DNA from: Kallipyga massiliensis ph2
Lineage (GTDB): Bacteria; Bacillota; Clostridia; Tissierellales; Peptoniphilaceae
Length of the DNA: 64,000 bases
NCBI RefSeq assembly: GCF_000311985.1
Contig: NZ_HE978585.1
Location: forward strand, 404,346-468,345
Direction of reading: 5' to 3'
The position numbers and the translations under genes are program-made. Of the stretch, positions 36,255-44,910 are shown one piece after another; positions within the stretch are counted from its first letter, which is position 1; each line of letters starts with the position of its first letter. Below the pieces are notes generated by a model. The model made no database searches. It saw nothing but the letters and a program-made list of their open reading frames with translations, and had not been told where the DNA came from.

Positions 36255-37508
36255 ATGGAGATTAAAAGAGATACTTACCTACAGCAGTTAATTGAGAGAA
36301 AAGATAATGGGATGATCAAGGTAATCACCGGCATTCGTAGATGCGGAAAATCCTATTTGCTCTTTACCATCTTTAAGAGATATTTACTGGAGAAGGGGGT
36401 TGGCTCTGATCATATTATTGAAATTGCATTGGACGGTATTGAGAACGAGGAATTAAGGGATCCTAAGATGTGTTTCAAGTATATCAAGGATGTGATGAAG
36501 GACGACGGGAAGTATTATCTTCTTCTGGATGAAGTACAGTTTATGCCCCGATTTGAGGAAGTGTTGAACAGTCTGCTGCGCATGAGCAATATTGATGTGT
36601 ATGTCACCGGAAGTAATTCCAAGTTCCTGTCCAGTGATATTGTGACCGAGTTTCGCGGCAGAGGGGATGAAATCAGAATCCATCCCCTTTCTTTTGCTGA
36701 GTTTTATTCTGTTTATGACGGCGACTATAATGATGCCTGGGACGACTACATGACCTACGGAGGATTGCCGCAGGTTGTTCGTTTCCAAAGTGAACGACAG
36801 AAAGCAGACTATCTGAAGAACATCTTTGCTAATGTTTACCTGAAGGATGTTATAGAAAGAAATAAAATTCAAAATGTGGATGAGATTGGTATTCTGGTTG
36901 ATGTGCTCGCATCTGCAATCGGCGCACCAACTAACCCTTCAAAGATTGCGAATACCTTTGCCAGCGAGCGTCAAATGACGTATACCAATAAAACGATCTC
37001 AAACCATATTGATTTTTTGGCAGATGCCTTTTTAATTTCCAAGGCAAGCCGTTACGACATTAAAGGACGAAAATATATCGGTGCAAATCTGAAATATTAC
37101 TTTACTGATCTGGGACTGAGAAATGCTCGTTTGAATTTTAGACAACAAGAACCTACTCATATTATGGAGAACATTGTTTATAACGAGCTGCTGATTCGTG
37201 GCTATAATGTTGATGTGGGCATCGTAAAGATCTTTGATAAAGATAAAGAGGGCGAGCGTATCCGTAAGCAGTTAGAAGTTGACTTTGTGGTTAACCAAGG
37301 CAACCAGAGGTATTATATTCAGGTTGCCTATGACATGACTTCGGAAGAGAAGCAAACTCAGGAGTTCAACTCTTTGCGTAATATCCCAGACTCTTTTAAG
37401 AAAATCATCATTGTAAATGGCAACAAGAAACCCTGGAGAAATGATGAGGGATTTGTCATCATGGGAATGAAGTATTTTCTTTTGAATGCAGATAGTTTAA
37501 AGTTCTAA
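36255..37508 (+). CDS. AAA ATPase with C-terminal DUF4143 domain
   Basis: A 417-residue protein of the AAA_14/DUF4143 group: Walker A TGIRRCGKSYLL (about residue 24), Walker B YYLLLDEVQFM, sensor VTGSNSKFLSSDI and a C-terminal DUF4143 nuclease-like domain (IMENIVYNELL, then LEVDFVV). The role of these proteins is poorly known; they are common on accessory islands. Codon use is AT-rich, unlike its GC-rich neighbours, which suggests horizontal acquisition. The ATG at 36255 has GAGGAG upstream. It converges with the next gene and overlaps it by 12 bases. Confidence 0.9.
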   Translation: MEIKRDTYLQQLIERKDNGMIKVITGIRRCGKSYLLFTIFKRYLLEKGVGSDHIIEIALDGIENEELRDPKMCFKYIKDVMKDDGKYYLLLDEVQFMPRFEEVLNSLLRMSNIDVYVTGSNSKFLSSDIVTEFRGRGDEIRIHPLSFAEFYSVYDGDYNDAWDDYMTYGGLPQVVRFQSERQKADYLKNIFANVYLKDVIERNKIQNVDEIGILVDVLASAIGAPTNPSKIANTFASERQMTYTNKTISNHIDFLADAFLISKASRYDIKGRKYIGANLKYYFTDLGLRNARLNFRQQEPTHIMENIVYNELLIRGYNVDVGIVKIFDKDKEGERIRKQLEVDFVVNQGNQRYYIQVAYDMTSEEKQTQEFNSLRNIPDSFKKIIIVNGNKKPWRNDEGFVIMGMKYFLLNADSLKF

Positions 37509-38429
37509 ACGTTGAAGAATTCCTGCATATTTTTCCTGCCTTTCCCTTTCTCTCCCTGCCATCTTATAGAAGGAGTGGTGGGCATAGAAGCGGAAGGGAT
37601 AGTCCCGAACAATTTGGTCAAAATCCAGGGCCGAAGCCAGACGGAGGAAGTCCTTCCGGGTCATGATCCGGTAGAATTCCCCGGCTTCCTCAGTGTGGAG
37701 GTAAGTCTTTGCCAATTCCTGGGCCAGGAATTCGTAGAAGGCAAACTCAATAAAGATCTGGGAGGAGAAGACAGCACAGAGTTTTCGGAGTTCCTCTTTA
37801 TCCTTGTCATCAATCAAGAGATAAGCGTTGATCCAGGAATAGGGGAGGAAATTGGATCCCTGGTAGAGGAGGATGTCGGGTGGGGAAGGATTCTCTGCCC
37901 CCAGGTCTTCCAGAGCTTGGGCCAGGCCGAAGCACGTTGCCTCATGGTCGATATGGGCATCCAAAAAATTTACCGAACAAATCAGGTCATAGTCCTTGGC
38001 GACGAGGACCTCTTTGATTTGGTCGACAAAATAGGACCAGTGGGCCCGGAGGTGGGAGGTCTCCCGGGCATTGGGGAGGCCGATCGCCTTGATCACATGG
38101 AGGTCCAGGTCTTTCGCAATCTCCTCCAATTCCCGGAAGCGGACTTCCTGTCCCTGACCATTCATATTATTGGTGGTGTAGAGGAGGTCAATATCCGCCT
38201 TTCCTTTTAAGGAGAGGAAAAACTGGCCCAGGCCCAGGATCTCGTCATCGATATGGGGGGAGAGAACCAGGATTTTCTTTCCATAAAAGGAAGAAGGGTC
38301 CAGGGCCCGGGCCCGTAAGGGTCGATCCTGGTGGATTTGTCGAATCTTTTTTCGGTTATAGGCACGGAAGGGTCCCTTGAGAAGGCGGATGAGGAGACGC
38401 TTAGCGGCGACGGAAAATCTTTTGAACAA
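37497..38429 (-). CDS. PIG-L/LmbE-family deacetylase
   Basis: A 310-residue protein of the zinc-dependent N-acetylglucosamine deacetylase family (as MshB, BshB, PIG-L). The metal motif is SPHIDDEILGLG (about residue 55), with a second ligand in DAHIDHEAT. The N-terminus is basic. Translation probably starts at the TTG at 38429, because no in-frame ATG precedes the conserved part; AAAGGAT lies upstream. It overlaps the ATP-grasp gene by 29 bases and is last of a three-gene operon. A substrate with an N-acyl sugar is inferred. Confidence 0.85.
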   Translation of the reverse strand: MFKRFSVAAKRLLIRLLKGPFRAYNRKKIRQIHQDRPLRARALDPSSFYGKKILVLSPHIDDEILGLGQFFLSLKGKADIDLLYTTNNMNGQGQEVRFRELEEIAKDLDLHVIKAIGLPNARETSHLRAHWSYFVDQIKEVLVAKDYDLICSVNFLDAHIDHEATCFGLAQALEDLGAENPSPPDILLYQGSNFLPYSWINAYLLIDDKDKEELRKLCAVFSSQIFIEFAFYEFLAQELAKTYLHTEEAGEFYRIMTRKDFLRLASALDFDQIVRDYPFRFYAHHSFYKMAGRERERQEKYAGILQRLEL

Positions 38430-39594
38430 GAGTTTTCATCCTTTCTCGGTTAAGGTAACGTCTAGGCTTGGGGTCATCGGCATCCTTAACCGCAAAGACC
38501 ACAGTCCCTTGGAGTGTTTTTTTGTACTGGCCATAGCTGAGGGTAAAGTCCGGATATTTTTTCCTGTTGAAGAAAAGGGCTCGGAGAATATCCTCATGGT
38601 CCTTGACCCAGAGGACTTTCTTCTGGACTTTCTTGGGGATAAAGTCGATGGGTTGGCCCAGGAAGTCCAGGTAGGCAGCCTGGAGAACATTAACTCCTGT
38701 CGGTTCAAGGGCGGAAATATCCAAATAGGTCCTGGGATTGGAGTCCAGGAAGTAGTATTTTCCATCCCTGGGGTCATATTTGAATTCCATCCCATGGAGA
38801 CCATCAAAGGCCAGGGCCCGGTTGATCTTCTGGGCGGCCGGGCACACGCCGGGAATATCCTCATAGAGGCCGGCGGTTGTTGTTCCTGCATTGGGAGGGT
38901 ATTGGCGAATTTTTCGGGAAGCCACTTCTCGAATGGTCTCCCCTTTTTTGACATAGGCAAAATAGTAGATGAGGTTTTGCTCGCTGCCGGGAATATACTC
39001 TTGGGCGACCAGGACTCTCCGGTCCAAGCCCGCCTCTTTTAACCTCTCGACATAGTTTTTTACCGCTTCCTCTTCGTGGAGTATGGTGGCCTTGTCAAAG
39101 CGGTCAGAAAAATGGATGGAGACCACCGGCTTGACCAGGAGGGGGAATTTCAGGTCGTGGATGTCCAGCAAATCCTTCCCCTCCTCCACCCGGCGGGACC
39201 GGGGATAGTCCACCCCGATTTCATCGAAAAGGGGGTAGAGGCCGGTCTTGTCCAGGCAGGCTTGGATGGTTTCCGGATTGTTGTTGACAATGTGGAAGTT
39301 GGGCAAGGAACCCAGGCGGGTGACTCGGAGGGCGTAGTCATCCGAGGTGGCCAAGAGGTAACCTTTCTTTCCTATAGAAGCCAGGTAGGCTCCGGCCTTT
39401 TCCAAGCCCTCCACCAGGTCATCTTGAATGAAGGTTTTAACCGCATACTTGGAGTAGCAGGCCACGCCATCTTCTTCCGCCACAATGATTCCCCCGACGC
39501 CTAGGGACCGGAAGGCACGGATGGTCCCCAGGGAGTTCATGTTGGACCCCAGGACAACCGGGATGTATTCATATGGGCATTGAGCGAGCTTCAT
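38401..39594 (-). CDS. ATP-grasp carboxylate-amine ligase
   Basis: A 397-residue ATP-grasp enzyme that should join a carboxylate to an amine or thiol at ATP cost. The ATP-grasp core runs from about 115 to 300, with a lysine-bearing strand (FPLLVKPVVS), an adenine-loop (VAQEYIPGSEQNLIYYF) and Mg-binding residues (GMEFKYDPRDGKYYFLDSNPR). It is reminiscent of D-aspartate ligase-type or cell-surface ligases. The upstream gene ends 12 bases before it and the PIG-L gene overlaps its end, so the three proteins probably act on one pathway. Confidence 0.85.
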   Translation of the reverse strand: MKLAQCPYEYIPVVLGSNMNSLGTIRAFRSLGVGGIIVAEEDGVACYSKYAVKTFIQDDLVEGLEKAGAYLASIGKKGYLLATSDDYALRVTRLGSLPNFHIVNNNPETIQACLDKTGLYPLFDEIGVDYPRSRRVEEGKDLLDIHDLKFPLLVKPVVSIHFSDRFDKATILHEEEAVKNYVERLKEAGLDRRVLVAQEYIPGSEQNLIYYFAYVKKGETIREVASRKIRQYPPNAGTTTAGLYEDIPGVCPAAQKINRALAFDGLHGMEFKYDPRDGKYYFLDSNPRTYLDISALEPTGVNVLQAAYLDFLGQPIDFIPKKVQKKVLWVKDHEDILRALFFNRKKYPDFTLSYGQYKKTLQGTVVFAVKDADDPKPRRYLNRERMKTLVQKIFRRR

Positions 39595-39606
39595 CTTTTT
39601 ATCCTT

Positions 39607-40527
39607 CTAGTTCAGGGGAAGTACGTCCACCCGATCGACTTCCTCTCGGATATCTTCCAGGCTGGGGAGGGAGCGGACATAGTAGGTAGCATTGGAAACG
39701 GCCTGGGCAAGTTTGAAGGCTTCCTTGGGGTCGTTGATCCGCATATAGTCTCCAATAAAGCCGGCAGCCAGGGTCATATCCGTGTGGGTAGAAGAGACTA
39801 CTTTCTTGCTCGGCCCCTGGGCTTCATAGGTTTTTCGCTCCGAGGTGATGAGGAGGGAGCCCGCAAGTTCCTGGTTGATGATGACATTTTGTGCCCCCAT
39901 GTCGATGCAGGTCAGGCCGGCCCGGAGGATATCCTGCTTGGTCCGGAGGTCTTCTTCCAGCATCTCGGAGAGTTCCTTGACCGTGGGGGTAATCAGGAGG
40001 GGTTTTTTGGACAAGACCTCGGGGAGATATTCGGCATTGATAATGGGGAGGAAGTTGGCCCCATTAACGACAGCAATGTCAATCATCCGGTCGTAGAGGT
40101 CGGCGGAGACATTTTTGGGCAGGGATCCGGCCAGGACGATGTAGTCTCCTTCCCGGATCCGGGAGAGGTAGAACATGAGGTCGTTGATTTCCTGGACGGT
40201 CACAATGGTCGACCGGCCCAGGACCCGGGTTTCCACATCGTTATCAAAGAGGGATACGTCGATCCGGGTGTTGTCGGCGATGTGGACAAATTGGTTGGAA
40301 ATCCCGGCATTGGAGAGCTCCTCTTCGATAAATGCGCCGGTGTGGCCCCCCACAAAGCCGGTGGCCGTGGAGGGAATATCCAGAATACTCAAAATTTGAG
40401 AAACGGTAATGGCCCGTCCGCCCGCTCGGAAGCTGTCGTTGGTCGCCAGGTTGGTCCGGCCCGGCTTCAGCTCATCTAAAATGGAAATCAAATCCAAAGA
40501 GGGGTTGAGGGTAATGGTGTAAATCAC
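39607..40527 (-). CDS. divergent PfkB/1-phosphofructokinase-like protein
   Basis: A 306-residue protein starting like FruK (IYTITLNPSLD). The first PfkB signature is altered: GGRAITVS where the family has GGKGxNVA. The second, normally GAGDSMVAGF, is STHTDMTLAAGF, keeping the catalytic Asp but losing the glycine anion hole. Length is normal. Either the substrate has changed or kinase activity is lost. The start is GTG at 40527 behind GGAGGAGG. It leads an operon with the ATP-grasp and PIG-L genes, not with fructose PTS genes. Confidence 0.8.
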   Translation of the reverse strand: MIYTITLNPSLDLISILDELKPGRTNLATNDSFRAGGRAITVSQILSILDIPSTATGFVGGHTGAFIEEELSNAGISNQFVHIADNTRIDVSLFDNDVETRVLGRSTIVTVQEINDLMFYLSRIREGDYIVLAGSLPKNVSADLYDRMIDIAVVNGANFLPIINAEYLPEVLSKKPLLITPTVKELSEMLEEDLRTKQDILRAGLTCIDMGAQNVIINQELAGSLLITSERKTYEAQGPSKKVVSSTHTDMTLAAGFIGDYMRINDPKEAFKLAQAVSNATYYVRSLPSLEDIREEVDRVDVLPLN

Positions 40528-40590
40528 GGTTCCTCCTCCTTCCAGAGTCTAGAAAAAGTTAAAAATACATACACCCTATCCTACCACGAT

Positions 40591-41838
40591 TTACCGGGCG
40601 CAAGCGACAAATTTGTTGGTGGGCATGTCCGCCCGATCCCGGTCCAGATCGGCATAGTCATAGCCATAGAGGGCGGCGAAATCCACTGACTTGGAGCCGA
40701 ATCGGGACCGGATGGCGAAGAGGGCCCGGCTCAGGTCCTCTTTTTTCTCATGGGCAGGGTAGTCCGGAAAGAAAGCCCTTTGGACGGCCTTGGGCTGGGG
40801 GAGGAGGCGGGAGGCCCGGAGGGTCATGGCCCGGACCCGGTGCTTCCAGAACCAGAAGCCGTCGAAGATGTCCAGGGCCCGGTCGGCCAGGTCCTGGGCG
40901 TTTTGGGTGGGATAGGGGAGGGGGAGGTCATCGCCCATTTGAAAGAGAGTATTGTCTCGGACGGAGAGGGAGAGGCGGCTGGCAGAGAGGCCGGCGGAAA
41001 GGAGCTTGCCCTCCACTTCCTTGGCCAGGCGGCGGAGGGAGAGGGCCACCTCATCCCGGTTGACCAGGTCCCTCCGGAAGGTGGTCCCACAGCCCAGGGA
41101 CTTAATGGGAGGGCGAAAATCATAGGGAGCTACGGGAGTCCTGTCCCGGCCGTTAGCCGCCAGCCAGAGCCGATAGCCGTTGATGCCCAGGAGCTTGCGG
41201 ATGAATTCGGGGTCCGACCGGGCCAGGTCACCGATGGTGTGGATGCCGAAGCGGGCCAGCTTTCTTGTCGTTTGGGGACCACAGAAGAGGAGGTCGGAGG
41301 TAGGTAGGGGCCAGGCGACTTCCTTATAATTACTCCGGTCAATCCGGGTCTGGGCATCCGGCTTCTTATAGTCGGAGCCCAACTTAGCGAAAAACTTATT
41401 GTCGGAAATCCCCACGGAGATGGTCACCTCCAGTTCATCTCGGAAGCGCCGGCGGAGGGTCCGGGCCAGGGTCTCCCCATCCCCGAAGAGGCGGTCAGTC
41501 CCGGTCACATCCAACCAGCACTCGTCCATCCCGAAGGCTTCCACCCGGTTGGTGTAGTCCAGGTAAATGTGGTGGGCCATCTTGGAGTAGGCCAAATAGA
41601 GGGAGAAGTCGGCGGGAACCAGGAGGAGACCCGGACATTTCTGTTGGGCTTCCCAGATGGCCTCCCCGGTCTTGACCCCTTGGATCTTGGCTTCCTGGGA
41701 CTTGGCCAGGATGATCCCGTTTCGGGCTTCCACCGATCCACAGACGGCCATGGCCTTTCCCCGGAGGGCGGGATTGCGGGCTTGTTCAATCGAAGCGTAG
41801 CAGGCATTCATGTCGGCATGGAGGATGGTGGGGGACAT
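40591..41838 (-). CDS. Y-family (UmuC/DinB-type) DNA polymerase
   Basis: A 415-residue translesion polymerase. The palm residues are in ILHADMNACYASIE and the metal pair in GMDECWLDVTG. A helix-hairpin-helix region (ARFGIHTIGDLA) and little-finger domain follow. The C-terminus lacks an obvious clamp-binding motif. Translesion synthesis after damage is the expected role. Transcription starts from a perfect promoter with an inverted repeat next to it, facing the XRE-ImmA genes. Confidence 0.93.
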   Translation of the reverse strand: MSPTILHADMNACYASIEQARNPALRGKAMAVCGSVEARNGIILAKSQEAKIQGVKTGEAIWEAQQKCPGLLLVPADFSLYLAYSKMAHHIYLDYTNRVEAFGMDECWLDVTGTDRLFGDGETLARTLRRRFRDELEVTISVGISDNKFFAKLGSDYKKPDAQTRIDRSNYKEVAWPLPTSDLLFCGPQTTRKLARFGIHTIGDLARSDPEFIRKLLGINGYRLWLAANGRDRTPVAPYDFRPPIKSLGCGTTFRRDLVNRDEVALSLRRLAKEVEGKLLSAGLSASRLSLSVRDNTLFQMGDDLPLPYPTQNAQDLADRALDIFDGFWFWKHRVRAMTLRASRLLPQPKAVQRAFFPDYPAHEKKEDLSRALFAIRSRFGSKSVDFAALYGYDYADLDRDRADMPTNKFVACAR

Positions 41839-41849
41839 GAGCTGACTCC

Positions 41850-41918
41850 TTTCTCATAAATAAGAAGATGAACTTCCTGTTTATGAGAAATTATAGGAAG
41901 AATGACTTCGCTTGTCAA
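41850..41918 (-). promoter_or_regulatory. perfect sigma-A promoter and 11-bp inverted repeat controlling the Y-polymerase
   Basis: On the minus strand TTGACA (41918-41913), a 17-base spacer, TATAAT (41895-41890). The repeat arms TTTCTCATAAA (41850-41860) and TTTATGAGAAA (41880-41890) are 11-bp exact complements, with centres 30 bases apart. The right arm abuts the -10 and covers the start site; the left arm reaches the ribosome site. A repressor bound here would block a very strong promoter. A second palindrome, AGAAAAGATTTTCT (41957-41970), lies before the XRE promoter TATAAT (41983). Confidence 0.8.
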
Positions 41919-42030
41919 GAGAAAAAGGAAGATATTTTTCGGATTTTGTTGAAAAAAGAAAAGATTTTCTTCTGTTTTCATGTATAATGGAAGGAGCAAT
42001 GATCGGGTAAATGAAAAACTAGGGGGATGT

Positions 42031-42402
42031 ATGAAGTTTGCGGATAAGGTAAAGGACCTGCGGAAGAAGGCGGGCTGGACCCAGAAGGACCTGGCCGACC
42101 AATTGGGGGTAACGGTCCGGACGGTGGGGTCTTATGAGACGGGCCAGTCCTACCCCAAGAGTCGGCAGATTTATGATAAGATGGCCAAGATTTTCGCGGT
42201 GGACCGGAACTATCTTCTTATGGAAGAGGTTGAGGAAGGCCGGGGAGGGGGTATGGCCCCTGACCCGGGGATGGCGGAAGCCCAGGACCTGGTCCGGCGG
42301 GCCTCGGCCATGTTTGCCGGCGGGAGTTTGACGGAAGAGGATAAGGATGCGGTCATGCGGGCCCTCCAGGATGCCTATTGGGAGGGACGAAAAGAGGGGT
42401 AG
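42031..42402 (+). CDS. XRE-family transcriptional repressor
   Basis: A 123-residue protein with an N-terminal helix-turn-helix (VKDLRKKAGWTQKDLADQLG, VTVRTVGSYETGQSYP) and a C-terminal helical domain. This is the ImmR/DdrO size and arrangement. The stop codon is one base before the ImmA-like start, and the Y-polymerase is divergent upstream. The ATG at 42031 follows GGGGG; a longer frame to 41980 would begin upstream of the likely transcription start. It is the likely repressor of the divergent polymerase. Confidence 0.88.
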   Translation: MKFADKVKDLRKKAGWTQKDLADQLGVTVRTVGSYETGQSYPKSRQIYDKMAKIFAVDRNYLLMEEVEEGRGGGMAPDPGMAEAQDLVRRASAMFAGGSLTEEDKDAVMRALQDAYWEGRKEG

Positions 42403-42403
42403 G

Positions 42404-42916
42404 ATGGAGATTGAGAGACGGGTAGAGTCTTTAAAGGAAGAATTTCGGACGGAGGATCCGGAGGAACTGGCCCGGGGGCTGGGGGTCTCCATCTACGAAC
42501 GGTCCGACTTCAGCCAGCTCCTGGGGATGTTTGCCGTTGTCGACCGGAGACCCTGCATCTTCCTCAACGCCAATATGGGAGAGAGGGACCGGCGGATCGT
42601 CCTGGCCCATGAGCTGGGCCATGCCGTCCTCCACCAATCAGAGGAGGGGATCTTGGACATGGTCCAATTCACCCTCTTTTCCACCAATTCCCGGTCGGAA
42701 TATGAGGCGAATGTCTTTGCCGCCCATCTCCTCATGGATGATGGGGAGGTCCGGGACCACCTGAAGGAGGGGGTCGATGTCGTCAGCCTGGCCCAAACCC
42801 TCCAGGTGGACATCAACCTGCTTCTCATAAAACTGCATGAAATGGAAAAGAAGGGGATGGGGATGGACCTGCCGGACCTTCCCCCTTCGGACTTTTTGAA
42901 ATATGGTCACCAATAG
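42404..42916 (+). CDS. ImmA/IrrE-family metallopeptidase
   Basis: A 170-residue DUF955 protease with zinc motif VLAHELGHAVLH (about residue 65) and the downstream glutamate region (EYEANVFAAHLLM). ImmA cleaves the repressor ImmR, and IrrE/PprI cleaves DdrO after DNA damage. This gene follows the XRE gene by one base and opposes a Y-family polymerase, so a repressor-cleaving damage switch is inferred. The ATG at 42404 is chosen over an ATG at 42347 inside the XRE gene. Confidence 0.9.
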   Translation: MEIERRVESLKEEFRTEDPEELARGLGVSIYERSDFSQLLGMFAVVDRRPCIFLNANMGERDRRIVLAHELGHAVLHQSEEGILDMVQFTLFSTNSRSEYEANVFAAHLLMDDGEVRDHLKEGVDVVSLAQTLQVDINLLLIKLHEMEKKGMGMDLPDLPPSDFLKYGHQ

Positions 42917-42965
42917 GGCGGGACATGGTCCGGCCCTGGATGAGAAAAATAGAAAAGAGGATAGT

Positions 42966-44393
42966 ATGATCGACTTTCAATTATATGGACAGGGTGGAGC
43001 CAAGGTGTTTTTCCTCCGCCCGGGAGACAAGGCGGAAGGAAGCCTCGGTGCTTACCTGGACAGGCTGGATTTTGAGGGAAAGAAGGGGGAGATGGTCTAC
43101 CTCCCCTCTCCGGAAGGGGCCGGCCAGGTCGCCCTGGGTTTAGGGGAGAAGGACCTGACCCTGGACGACCTTCGGGAGATCTTCTTTGACCTGGGCAAGT
43201 TGGTCCGGGAGAAGAAAGAGGGTGTAGTGGAAGTGACTATGCCTGACCTGGGCCTCTGCCACCGGAAGACCTTGATGGCGGTCTATGAGGGCCTCCGTCA
43301 AGGGGACTACCGCTTCTCCAAGAAAACCGACAAGAAGGACGATGAGGTCCGGTTGGTCGTCAACTACACTCCTGCCGGGGGAAAGGAAGACAAGCTTAGG
43401 GATGGTTTGGCCCGGATCCGGGATATGATGGATGGGGTTTTCTTTGCCCGGGACCTGGTCAATGAGCGGGCCAATGTCATTTATCCCGAAAGCCTGGCCC
43501 GTCTGGCCAAGGAAAAGCTGGAGTCGGTGGGGGTCAAGGTGACGGTCTATGAGGAAGAGGCCATCCGGGACCTGGGGATGGAGGCCTACCTGGCGGTTGC
43601 CCGTGGGGCAGCCAACCGTCCCCGACTCATCGTCATGGAGCTGGCCAACAGCGATGGCCCAAAGACGGCCCTGGTGGGCAAGGGCCTGACCTATGACAGC
43701 GGGGGCTATTGCGTGAAATCGCCTGCCGGTATGGCCACCATGCACTCGGACATGGGCGGGGCCGGGTCGGTCATCGGGACCATGTACGCCCTGGGTAAGT
43801 CCAAGGCCAAGTGCAATGTGGTGGGCCTGGTCGCGGCCTGCGAGAATATGATCTCCGGGACCGCATACAAGACGGGGGACATCATCGACTCCATGAAGGG
43901 CTTGACCATCGAGGTGGTCAATACGGATGCCGAGGGCCGGTTGACCCTGGCGGACGCCGTTCACTACGCCTCCAACGACCTTGGGGCAGACCGGGTAATC
44001 GACCTGGCCACCTTGACCGGGGCGGTCCTCAGCGCTCTAGGCGAGGAGTACACCGGGGCCGTGACCAATGCACCGGACTTCTATGAGGAATTCCAGGAGG
44101 CTGCTGACCTGGCCGGGGAGAAGGTCTGGGCCTTCCCCTATGACGACCTCTTCAAGAAGCTCAACGATTCCGACGTCGCCGACATCAAGAACTCCGCAGG
44201 TCGGGAAGCCGGATCCGTCACCGCCGGCCTCTTTGTCGGGGCCTTTGTCAAGGAAGACCTCCCCTGGATCCACCTGGACATCGCCGGGACCGCCTACCGG
44301 TCCAAGGCCCGGGGCTACTTGCCCGCCATGGCCACCGGCGTCCACGTCAAGACCCTCTACCAGCTCTTGAACCCCTTGGTTTCCTGCGATTAG
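42966..44393 (+). CDS. pepA: leucyl aminopeptidase, M17 family
   Basis: A 475-residue M17 metallopeptidase. Metal and catalytic residues are in VGKGLTYDSGGYCVK (about residue 238) and NTDAEGRLTLADAVHY (about 318), the PROSITE cytosol aminopeptidase signature. The length is normal. Cytosolic release of N-terminal residues is expected. The ATG at 42966 follows AAAAGAGGAT; an earlier ATG at 42903 overlaps the ImmA gene. It may be part of the same transcript. Confidence 0.94.
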   Translation: MIDFQLYGQGGAKVFFLRPGDKAEGSLGAYLDRLDFEGKKGEMVYLPSPEGAGQVALGLGEKDLTLDDLREIFFDLGKLVREKKEGVVEVTMPDLGLCHRKTLMAVYEGLRQGDYRFSKKTDKKDDEVRLVVNYTPAGGKEDKLRDGLARIRDMMDGVFFARDLVNERANVIYPESLARLAKEKLESVGVKVTVYEEEAIRDLGMEAYLAVARGAANRPRLIVMELANSDGPKTALVGKGLTYDSGGYCVKSPAGMATMHSDMGGAGSVIGTMYALGKSKAKCNVVGLVAACENMISGTAYKTGDIIDSMKGLTIEVVNTDAEGRLTLADAVHYASNDLGADRVIDLATLTGAVLSALGEEYTGAVTNAPDFYEEFQEAADLAGEKVWAFPYDDLFKKLNDSDVADIKNSAGREAGSVTAGLFVGAFVKEDLPWIHLDIAGTAYRSKARGYLPAMATGVHVKTLYQLLNPLVSCD

Positions 44394-44401
44394 TGAAAGA
44401 A

Positions 44402-44456
44402 AAAAGAGCCCCCTCCGGTCCCGCTAGCCTGCGGGATGGGAGGGGGCTTTTGTTTT
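44402..44456 (+). terminator. Rho-independent terminator after pepA
   Basis: Outer arms AGCCCCCTCC and GGAGGGGGCT enclose an inner CCCGC/GCGGG stem and are followed by TTTTGTTTT. The left flank is A-rich, so it may also serve the convergent small membrane gene. Confidence 0.87.
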
Positions 44457-44470
44457 GACTGGAAAGGATC

Positions 44471-44749
44471 CTAGATTTTTTTTCGGAGGAGAGAGCTGAT
44501 GAGGAACAAGGGGAGACAGACGGCGGCAAAGAAGGAAGTGGAATATGCCGCATTAACCGCCACTTGTTCGAAGCGAGTCATATTTCCTTGAAGCTGGAGG
44601 AAGGTCAGGATGACCCCATCAATCAAGCTGATGAGGAAAAGGGCTGCCGCCATGCATGCTGCAATCTTGAAAAGATGATAGGAAAGATTGAGCTTAGTGT
44701 AGGGGTGCTTGATTTCCTGATAAATCGTTAAAAACTCATTCTTCAACAT
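44471..44749 (-). CDS. small two-helix membrane protein
   Basis: A 92-residue protein with two hydrophobic segments (IAACMAAALFLISLIDGVIL and STSFFAAVCLPLFLISSLL), a short charged N-terminus and a basic C-terminus (RKKI). GGAGG stands eight bases before the ATG at 44749; a GTG one codon earlier is possible. It lies between pepA and repeat array B. No family is recognised. Confidence 0.7.
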   Translation of the reverse strand: MLKNEFLTIYQEIKHPYTKLNLSYHLFKIAACMAAALFLISLIDGVILTFLQLQGNMTRFEQVAVNAAYSTSFFAAVCLPLFLISSLLRKKI

Positions 44750-44910
44750 CACTATTACCTCCGATCTGTTGAATTGATCCTGTGTGATTGCCCGGATAGA
44801 AGAGAAGATAGAGGAACTCTCTCTATATAATTAGTATAGTTCTAAATTACAAAAAAAAGGATTTGATGAAAAAAAGAAATCATTGAGGAGATGATCAGAG
44901 AAGCGGGCTA

